Shown here: piece after piece, positions 1 through 5,646 of the stretch
How the letters are laid out: every line of letters starts with the position of its first letter
Numbering within the stretch: the stretch's first letter is position 1
Assembly (NCBI GenBank): GCA_003154255.1
Contig: PMCY01000041.1
Span: forward strand, 24,234 to 35,699
Source of the DNA: Candidatus Aminicenantota bacterium
Lineage (GTDB): Bacteria; Acidobacteriota; Aminicenantia; Aminicenantales; UBA4085
Direction: 5' to 3'
Length of the DNA stretch: 11,466 nucleotides
The notes under the pieces: model-generated
Database searches by the model: none
The model's input: only the letters and a program-made list of their open reading frames with translations
Told to the model about the DNA's origin: nothing
Translations under genes and position numbers: made by a program

Positions 1-576
1 GTTCCAATAGGCTTCCTGGACGGCGTAGACCGTTTCCAGCATGGTGTTTCGCAGCTGGGTGTTGGTGACTTCCAGGTTGTTTTCCGCCTGGAGGATCCCC
101 CGGCGGGTGACCTTGGACCCGAAGTTCTTGAGCAGCGGCTGGGTGAAATCGAGGCGCAGGGTGCTGCCGTAGCGCGGGTTGAGCAGCTGATACGGCTGGT
201 TGGTGTCGGACTTATAGTTCTGCAGGGAAAGGGTGAAATTTCCTCCCGTCGGGACGGTCTCGACCAGGGACAGGTCGTAATTGTTCATCTTGCTCCAATT
301 CGTGCCGGCGCCCGAAATCCACCAGTAGGACGGGTTCTCCTGGCGGTTATTGGCATACGAAGCCTGGAGCCCGGGCAGGAAAATTTCGCGGGCCTTGCCC
401 AAAGCAAATTCGGCCAGCCGCGGGGCGTACAACTCGACCGCGATGTTGAGGTTGTTCTTGAGGGCCCGGGCGATGCTCTCCTCCAGGGTCAGGTTGACGA
501 TCTCCTTCTCCTGAGCGAGCACGGGCTGGATGAGAATCGCGGCCAAGAGGGCCGCTCCGAAAAATTTGCGCATCAT
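1..576 (-). CDS. TolC-family outer membrane efflux/export protein, N-terminal part (3' end outside window)
   Basis: The 192 visible codons begin MMRKFFGAALLAAILIQPVL and give a classic signal peptide: a basic RK pair, a hydrophobic core, and a likely cleavage after A21 (VLA|QE). The mature protein opens with NLTLEESIARALKNNLNI, the typical first helix of TolC/outer-membrane-factor proteins. Beta-strand-like stretches (NYDLSLVETVPTGGNFTLSL, then YGSTLRLDFTQPLLKNFG) follow, as in outer-membrane barrel strands. Family knowledge: these proteins form trimeric channels through the outer membrane that serve tripartite efflux pumps or type I secretion. The start is supported by a perfect AGGAGG at 583-588, 6 bases before ATG 576 or 9 before the next in-frame ATG at 573; either could be used. 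The substrate and the partner pump are not visible. It lies in the same direction as the radical SAM gene, after a 137-base gap in which I find no convincing promoter. Confidence 0.88.
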   Translation of the reverse strand, partial: MMRKFFGAALLAAILIQPVLAQEKEIVNLTLEESIARALKNNLNIAVELYAPRLAEFALGKAREIFLPGLQASYANNRQENPSYWWISGAGTNWSKMNNYDLSLVETVPTGGNFTLSLQNYKSDTNQPYQLLNPRYGSTLRLDFTQPLLKNFGSKVTRRGILQAENNLEVTNTQLRNTMLETVYAVQEAYWN

Positions 577-582
577 GATGAG

Positions 583-588
583 CCTCCT
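583..588 (-). promoter_or_regulatory. Strong Shine-Dalgarno (AGGAGG) of the TolC-family gene
   Basis: A perfect AGGAGG on the minus strand lies 6 bases before ATG 576 and 9 before ATG 573. It fixes the start region of the TolC-family gene. It contrasts with the two membrane glycosyltransferase genes, which have no such site. Confidence 0.75.
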
Positions 589-713
589 GGGGCGGGACCC
601 GTGAAAATCGTCCGGCCCGAATCAAATCAGTCTAACAGAACGCTGGAGCCAAAAATACAACACCAGTTTCACCCTTCCTTATACGGAAAACAGCGTGGAT
701 GGTTCTATGGAAT

Positions 714-2267
714 TCAAACCCGGAGTTCGATCCCATGGACGGCCAGGCCCAGGCGGCGGATATCGCCGTTGTGGAGATCGTCGTCGGGTACGAAGGTCGG
801 CGAATGAAGAGCCAGGCGGTAAAAACCGCCGGGTTCAAACGCGAAATCCGCGGTGTACTCGGAGGACCGCCCTTTCCGCCCCGGAAAGGAAAACGATACG
901 GCCCTCTCGAACGTCCGGCTTTCCGCCCGGTACGACTCAACGTCCAGGCGGAATTCGGCGCTATCGTCAAAGGGCGAAAAAAAATTCAGATGCACCGATC
1001 GGGCCGGGATCCGGACATAGGCGTAAGCCCAGGACTCCCCTTTCGTCCAGCGTCCTCCCCGGCCGTGAAGTTCCGGTTCATGTTCCCAGAAACCCCGCCC
1101 GAATTTATCCACCGCCTGTCCGGGGCCCGGAAGCGCGGCCGTGTCGAAAACGAAAAGGTTCCCTTTGCAGCGCCGGCAGATCGCCTCGCCCATGGCGTCC
1201 GCCCGGATTCGGGCCCGTTTCTCCGAGCCCAGGACAGAAGCCACGGCGACATCGTCCATGTTGCCCAGGCCCATTTCCGCCTCGTAATCGAGGCAGCAGA
1301 GCACATACTCGCCGCCGCTCAGGATGCCGAAGCTTTCGGTCATGGGGCAGGCCCAGGGGCCGGGATTCTCCTCGATGTAAAAAAAAGTCCCGGCGGGCAG
1401 GACGCTTCGCAGAAAAGCCTCGTCGCGCGTCCAGAGTTCGAACGACTTGAAGACCAGGAAGACGTTGGGGAGAAACATGTATCCCCAAAACACCTCGTCC
1501 TTGAGGCGGAAGAATTCGGGCGGAAGGGCCGCCCGCGAGGCCGCGATCCGGGTTCCGAGGTGGTCCTTGTAGAGCGCGGCGGCCCGTTTCTCTTCAGCGG
1601 CCCAGGCGTCGGGGTAGGATTTGCGCAAGGCCCGGGCGAACTTGTCCAGCCGATCGAGCGTTTTTTCGATCCAGCGCCGCTCGGATTTTTCGTCGGCGAA
1701 ATTGGGCCACAAGCATAGCGGCCGGTCGCTCCGGATCGTCGGGTCGTGACCGACGACGTAATTCGAAGCGATGTGGATCTCCAGGCGGGTCCCGCTCCCC
1801 CGGCGGAATTTTTCCTCGGTCACGGCATCGACGAGGCCGAAAAACCGCTGGAAGGACATGTTCGGATATCCGCGCAGGACGAAGGACTCAGGAGTCGCCG
1901 TTTGGACGCTGAGGGCCAGGGTCAGATTGGCATGCCTCAGGAGCTCCCGCCGGACGATCTCGTCCTCCAGCATGGTCAGATTGGTGATCAGTGTCACAAG
2001 ATGCCCTTCGCGCTCCAAAAGATCGAGATATTCAAGGATCCTCCTGTGGAGCAGGGGTTCGCCCAGGACATTGAGCAGGATCGGCGGCCGCAGGCCCAAC
2101 GCGTGAAGCTGGTCAAGAAAGCCCCGGACGCGGGCGTCGTCCTGGTGCCGCTTGCCGCGGCGCAGAAGGTCCGAAGGGCAGAAAGCGCAATGCATGTTGC
2201 AGTGGCTGGTGAGCTCCATGAACACCGTCCGCGGAACGGCGGGCGGAACGGGCGGGGGATGTGGCAT
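714..2267 (-). CDS. Radical SAM protein with SPASM-like second cysteine cluster and C-terminal beta-rich domain
   Basis: The 517-residue product has the radical SAM signature C23-NMH-C27-AF-C30 near its N-terminus, which binds the 4Fe-4S cluster that cleaves S-adenosylmethionine. The SAM-binding GEP motif follows at 69-71. A second cysteine set near the end of the catalytic part (C307, C324, C325, C364, C367, in the order CP, LCC, CRRC, with GNMDD between) resembles a SPASM/twitch auxiliary cluster. About 150 residues between the two parts (roughly 155-300) are longer than I would expect. After residue 410 comes a beta-rich tail ending in GDIRRLGLAVHGIEL. Similar DxRxLG...I endings occur on proteins of polysaccharide loci, but that is recollection and not a search. 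The start has GGAG 7 bases upstream and a TATAAT behind it. The substrate is unknown; peptide or sugar modification is possible given the glycosyltransferase neighbours. The gene is divergent from the first membrane protein. Confidence 0.85.
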   Translation of the reverse strand: MPHPPPVPPAVPRTVFMELTSHCNMHCAFCPSDLLRRGKRHQDDARVRGFLDQLHALGLRPPILLNVLGEPLLHRRILEYLDLLEREGHLVTLITNLTMLEDEIVRRELLRHANLTLALSVQTATPESFVLRGYPNMSFQRFFGLVDAVTEEKFRRGSGTRLEIHIASNYVVGHDPTIRSDRPLCLWPNFADEKSERRWIEKTLDRLDKFARALRKSYPDAWAAEEKRAAALYKDHLGTRIAASRAALPPEFFRLKDEVFWGYMFLPNVFLVFKSFELWTRDEAFLRSVLPAGTFFYIEENPGPWACPMTESFGILSGGEYVLCCLDYEAEMGLGNMDDVAVASVLGSEKRARIRADAMGEAICRRCKGNLFVFDTAALPGPGQAVDKFGRGFWEHEPELHGRGGRWTKGESWAYAYVRIPARSVHLNFFSPFDDSAEFRLDVESYRAESRTFERAVSFSFPGRKGRSSEYTADFAFEPGGFYRLALHSPTFVPDDDLHNGDIRRLGLAVHGIELRV

Positions 2268-2284
2268 TTCCGGACTCCGCGCCG

Positions 2285-2290
2285 ATTATA
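2285..2290 (-). promoter_or_regulatory. Candidate -10 box (TATAAT) of the radical SAM gene
   Basis: A perfect TATAAT on the minus strand ends 17 bases before ATG 2267, which would give a leader of about 10 bases containing the GGAG ribosome site. At 17-base spacing the -35 position reads TATTCT, a poor match, so this is a -10-only prediction. It shares the 113-base divergent gap with the promoter of the membrane protein at 2381. Confidence 0.4.
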
Positions 2291-2345
2291 GACTAAAAGG
2301 CCCGCCGAGAATAAATTCCCCGCCGGCCGGAAGTCCGTTCCCGCC

Positions 2346-2374
2346 TTGACTTTGCAGCCGGCCTCATCCAATAT
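2346..2374 (+). promoter_or_regulatory. Candidate promoter giving a leaderless transcript for the membrane protein at 2381
   Basis: TTGACT (2346-2351) is followed after 17 bases by CAATAT (2369-2374). The latter is a weak -10 but keeps the important A2 and T6. The ATG at 2381 lies 6 bases further on, where transcription would be expected to begin. No Shine-Dalgarno is present before the ATG. The same layout occurs at the paralogue (5611-5640), which is what makes this site credible. Confidence 0.45.
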
Positions 2375-2380
2375 GGCCCC

Positions 2381-4756
2381 ATGCCGAAAGTCCCCGCCGC
2401 GCTGCGCCAGGCGGCTTTCGTTCTGATGGCCTTGCTGGCCGCGCTTTTCCTTCAGATCCGCAGCCAGACGCCCGGCTATTCCTTCCGCGCCCACCGTTGG
2501 GCCCCCGACCCCGGACATCTCCTTCTTTCCGCGGCCCTGCTCTATGTTTTGCTGGTCGGGCTCTGGGCTTTGTCCGCGCACTTATTGGGTCGGGCATCCG
2601 GCTTGCTCTATAAGCGTTCCCTGGACGAGGATTTCTGGACCTGGTCGCCCCTGTTTTTCCTGGCCCTGACGCCGCTCGTTCTGAGGCATTACCTGACCCG
2701 GGACGACCTCGCCGTCCGATTGGGACTTTGGCTTATGGCGGTGCTTGCCGCCGTTCTCTATCTTAAAATCGTCCGCTGGCGCGAAATCGGCCGGACAAGG
2801 CCGATGATCGGGGTTCCGCTCGCGCGACGTCTGCTGGATCTGTCTCCGCGCCGCAAGCTGCCGATTCTCTTCTTGGCCTCCGTGCTCGTCTACAACGCGG
2901 GCGCCGCGCTCATGATCGCCAACGGCCAGACACCCGGCGGGGACGAACCCCACTACCTCCTGATGACCCAAAGCCTGCTGGCCGACGGAGACCTCGATCT
3001 GGCCAATAATTACGAACAGCGGGACTACCACGCCTATCTCCCGGCTCCGATCGTCATTCAGCCGCATACGGTCCCCGGGGCCCGGGCGGGAAGCGCCTAT
3101 TCGTTCCATTCGCCCGGAGTCTCCTTCTATCTCGTCCCCTTCGCCTTCCTGGGACGGCTCTTCGGCTCCGGGGGAATCGTGTTCTGGGCCCGCTTGGCCA
3201 TGAGCCTGATCGGGGCGCTTTTCGGACTGCAGATCTATCTCCTGGCCCGCCGGGAATTCGGCCGCGAAACCCTGGCCCTCGGATTATGGGCACTGGTCGC
3301 GTTCACGTCTCCGGTTTTCTTCTACTCGATCCATATCTACCCCGAAATCTTCGCCGCCCTTTTCTCCGTCCTCGTCTTCCGCCTGCTCCGCGATCCCGGA
3401 CGGCTGACGGCGGGCCGCCTCATTCTTTGCGGGACGGTTCTTCCGGCGATGGTCTGGTTCCACGCCTTGAAATATGTTTTCCTCATCGTCCCCCTGGCCC
3501 TCTACGCCCTCTGGGTCCTGTGGAAGAAAAAAGCGGGCCCGGGCGCCTGGGCCGCGTTCCTCGGCCCGGCTGCGGCCGTCGGCCTCCTCTACCTCGCTTT
3601 TCAATTTCATTATTACGGATCGTTCAACCCGACCGCCGTCTCCTGGCAGGGAGCCATGGACAGCCGCGAGTCGCTGTCCTTCCTGAAGCGCATGCTGACC
3701 GGCATTCCCTTCCGCTTCCGTCTCGATACGCTGGCCGGGTATTTTTTCGACCAGCGGGACGGCCTGCTGTTCTACGCTCCGCTCTATTTTTTTTCGTTCC
3801 TGGGCCTGCTCGACCTGCTCAAGCGCCGCCGCAAAACGGCGGGACTCGTCCTGGCCCTGGCCCTCCCCTACGTTCTCGTTTCGGCCTTCTTGACCCAGCG
3901 GGCGGGATACGCCCCGCAGGCCCGGCCTCTTGTCGGCATCATCTGGGCGCTGGCCTACTTCTGCGGCGCCTATCTGGCCTCGGGTGAGAGAAAGGGATTC
4001 GCTTTCCTGTTCCGGCTGGCCGCCGGCTGGGGCCTGCTGGCCGTCTGGATTCTTCTCCAAAACCCCCTGGCCCTTTACCAGGAAACGACGCAGGGCACGG
4101 TGGAGCGGGCCGGCGCCCTGTTCACCCTGCTCAGCAACCTCCATCACTCCATCGCCCGTCTCCTGCCGTCCTTCATCAAGATCGACGAATGGAAGTGGGC
4201 GCCCAATTTCATCTGGCCGGCCCTATTGGCCGTATTCATCGGGGTCTATGCCCTGGTCCGGGCGCCCCGCAAACCCTGGCCGTTCGGCGGGCACCTCGCG
4301 TTTGCCGCCTTGGCCTTGGGAATCGGTTTCGCCGGATTCGTCGCCGTTCCCCGCCTGGCCCTGGGAACGCCCCGCCCGGCCGAGCTCCCCACGGGCGATA
4401 CGCTCAGCTTCTATGGGCTGTCGCGGGTGGCCCGCATGCATCTGCCGGCCCGTTTTTCCCTCCTGGAGGATGGGCGCGATTACAACTTCTATTTTTCCTC
4501 GCCCCGGCGCATCCGCAGACTGCGCGTCGATTTCGGCTCTCAAAAAGGGGACTACGACCTGCAGCTCGGGTTCTTCGACGAGGCCCCGGACCTTTATGCC
4601 ACGCGGGGCGGGCTGGATACGCGGGTGTTCGAGAACCCGCCCGCATATCGCCTGGGGAAAGCGTACCTCTACCGGATTTCGATCCACCTGGAGAAGAAAT
4701 CAGACGTCAGGACCGGGATCGATCCGTATCAGTTCGCCCTCGAGCCGGTTCGTTGA
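2381..4756 (+). CDS. Multi-pass membrane glycosyltransferase, GT-C/PMT-like (paralogue A)
   Basis: The 791-residue protein is hydrophobic over its first 655 residues or so, with a dozen or more membrane segments. After a segment at about 160-180 comes GGDEPHYLLM (D188, E189), the acidic motif expected in the first outer loop of GT-C enzymes. It is followed by FHSPG (242-246), IYPEI (319-323) and DQRDGLL (457-463). GT-C enzymes move sugars from polyprenyl-phosphate donors on the periplasmic face. Two things are unusual: about four extra membrane segments precede the canonical core (residues 1-155), and a soluble, beta-rich domain of about 130 residues ends the protein. It is a paralogue of the gene at 5647, alignable from the start (PGYS and PAYS both at residues 31-34) to the end. 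The ATG at 2381 has no Shine-Dalgarno and seems leaderless. The last 50 bases overlap the convergent GT2 gene. Donor, acceptor and activity are unproven; a general membrane protein of DUF2142-like type is the alternative. Confidence 0.82.
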   Translation: MPKVPAALRQAAFVLMALLAALFLQIRSQTPGYSFRAHRWAPDPGHLLLSAALLYVLLVGLWALSAHLLGRASGLLYKRSLDEDFWTWSPLFFLALTPLVLRHYLTRDDLAVRLGLWLMAVLAAVLYLKIVRWREIGRTRPMIGVPLARRLLDLSPRRKLPILFLASVLVYNAGAALMIANGQTPGGDEPHYLLMTQSLLADGDLDLANNYEQRDYHAYLPAPIVIQPHTVPGARAGSAYSFHSPGVSFYLVPFAFLGRLFGSGGIVFWARLAMSLIGALFGLQIYLLARREFGRETLALGLWALVAFTSPVFFYSIHIYPEIFAALFSVLVFRLLRDPGRLTAGRLILCGTVLPAMVWFHALKYVFLIVPLALYALWVLWKKKAGPGAWAAFLGPAAAVGLLYLAFQFHYYGSFNPTAVSWQGAMDSRESLSFLKRMLTGIPFRFRLDTLAGYFFDQRDGLLFYAPLYFFSFLGLLDLLKRRRKTAGLVLALALPYVLVSAFLTQRAGYAPQARPLVGIIWALAYFCGAYLASGERKGFAFLFRLAAGWGLLAVWILLQNPLALYQETTQGTVERAGALFTLLSNLHHSIARLLPSFIKIDEWKWAPNFIWPALLAVFIGVYALVRAPRKPWPFGGHLAFAALALGIGFAGFVAVPRLALGTPRPAELPTGDTLSFYGLSRVARMHLPARFSLLEDGRDYNFYFSSPRRIRRLRVDFGSQKGDYDLQLGFFDEAPDLYATRGGLDTRVFENPPAYRLGKAYLYRISIHLEKKSDVRTGIDPYQFALEPVR

Positions 4757-5516
4757 ACAGGGCGAATTTCAACAATCCTTTTTTGTGCAGCTTGAATTTG
4801 ACTAGCGTCTTGAGGATGGACAACCCATAGACGATGCTCCGGCCGATGCCGATCTGGCTGGCCTCTTCGAAATAGCGCGTTTCGATGGGGATTTCCCGGA
4901 TGCGCAGACCGCGCAGGACGCCCTGGGCGATGATCTCCGAATCGAAGACGAAATCATCGGAATCGGCCATGAAATTGACCGTTTCCAGGTAGCGCCGCGT
5001 ATAGGCCCGCAGGCCGGAATGGTACTCGGTCAGGTACATGTAGAACGCCGCGTTCTCCACGGCCGTCAGGAAGATGTTGGCCAGGTATTTCCACTTCGGC
5101 ATGCCTCCCTCCATGGGCAGGCCACCGAGCATTCGCGAGCCGAACATGGCATCGCAGGCACCGTCCAGGAGAGGTTGGATGAGTTGGGGAATGACGGTCG
5201 GATCATACTGATGGTCGGGATGGACCATGACCATGATCTCACCGCCGCGCTTCATGGCCTCCGTATAGCAGGTCTTCTGGTTTCCCCCGTAACCCTTGTT
5301 CTTCTCGTGGACGAAAACCCGCAGCCCCAGTGAGCGGGCCAGGGCCACCGTGCCGTCGCGGCTTCCGTCGTCGACGAGGATGATCTCATCGACCCAGTCC
5401 ATGGGGATGTCGTCAAGGGTCCGTTGGAGGGTCCTCTCAGCGTTGTAGGCCGGCATGACGACGATGACTTTGCGGCCACGTTTCGGAGCATCGCTCATGG
5501 GAATCACCGAATTCAT
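4707..5516 (-). CDS. Family 2 glycosyltransferase, Dpm1-like (polyprenyl-phosphate sugar synthase candidate)
   Basis: This is a 269-residue soluble GT-A protein. It opens with KVIVVMPAYNAERTL (16-30), followed by IILVDDGSRDGT (45-56), KNKGYGGN (72-79) and the metal/nucleotide motif HPDHQYDP (99-106). Acceptor-site-like residues SGLRAYTRR (167-175) and DSEII (192-196) come later. It has no C-terminal membrane helices, unlike GtrB-type enzymes. Family knowledge: relatives transfer a sugar from a nucleotide donor to dolichyl or undecaprenyl phosphate. Its position between two GT-C paralogues suggests it makes their lipid-linked donor; that is inference. ATG 5516 was chosen; GTG 5522 and ATG 5498 are also in frame, and no ribosome site is strong. 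The last 14 or so residues (EPARGRTDTDRSRS) lie in the 50-base overlap with the convergent gene and look like a non-homologous tail. Confidence 0.87.
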   Translation of the reverse strand: MNSVIPMSDAPKRGRKVIVVMPAYNAERTLQRTLDDIPMDWVDEIILVDDGSRDGTVALARSLGLRVFVHEKNKGYGGNQKTCYTEAMKRGGEIMVMVHPDHQYDPTVIPQLIQPLLDGACDAMFGSRMLGGLPMEGGMPKWKYLANIFLTAVENAAFYMYLTEYHSGLRAYTRRYLETVNFMADSDDFVFDSEIIAQGVLRGLRIREIPIETRYFEEASQIGIGRSIVYGLSILKTLVKFKLHKKGLLKFALFNEPARGRTDTDRSRS

Positions 5517-5525
5517 AATCACTCT

Positions 5526-5536
5526 TTTATATCATA
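5526..5536 (-). promoter_or_regulatory. AT-rich -10-like element upstream of the GT2 gene
   Basis: Overlapping TATGAT (5536-5531) and TATAAA (5531-5526) on the minus strand lie 14 and 9 bases before ATG 5516. No acceptable -35 is found at 16-18 bases from either. This is the only AT-rich spot on the GT2 side of the divergent gap 5517-5646. Confidence 0.3.
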
Positions 5537-5610
5537 GTTCGAAATGGAGAAAAAACCATGAGCCTTGAAAATGGATGCCGGGCTTTACCGGTCCTCCGCG
5601 AAAGCAAGGA

Positions 5611-5640
5611 TTGACAGGTTCGCCTCCGCCGCGACATACT
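5611..5640 (+). promoter_or_regulatory. Promoter giving a leaderless transcript for the membrane protein at 5647
   Basis: A perfect -35 TTGACA (5611-5616), an 18-base spacer and CATACT (5635-5640, 4 of 6 matching TATAAT) are followed after 6 bases by the ATG at 5647. Transcription would therefore start at or within a base or two of the ATG. No Shine-Dalgarno lies before the ATG. The geometry matches the paralogue's promoter at 2346-2374. Confidence 0.6.
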
Positions 5641-5646
5641 CCTGTC

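Noticed and set aside
699..1718. 339-codon plus-strand open frame (and a 251-codon one at 695-1450)
   Set aside because: Antisense to the radical SAM gene; arginine/proline/glycine-rich shadow translations with no recognisable domain.
2323..2330. CCGGCCGG palindrome in the divergent gap as an operator
   Set aside because: An 8-base GC palindrome is expected by chance in DNA of this composition, and no second copy is seen near the promoters.
3284..4147. 287-codon minus-strand open frame inside paralogue A
   Set aside because: Glu/Gln/Arg-rich mirror of a hydrophobic membrane protein, as expected for the complement of membrane-segment codons.
5575..5646. Longer start for paralogue B
   Set aside because: The extra 24 residues are not conserved in paralogue A and contain the promoter boxes; ATG 5647 fits better.
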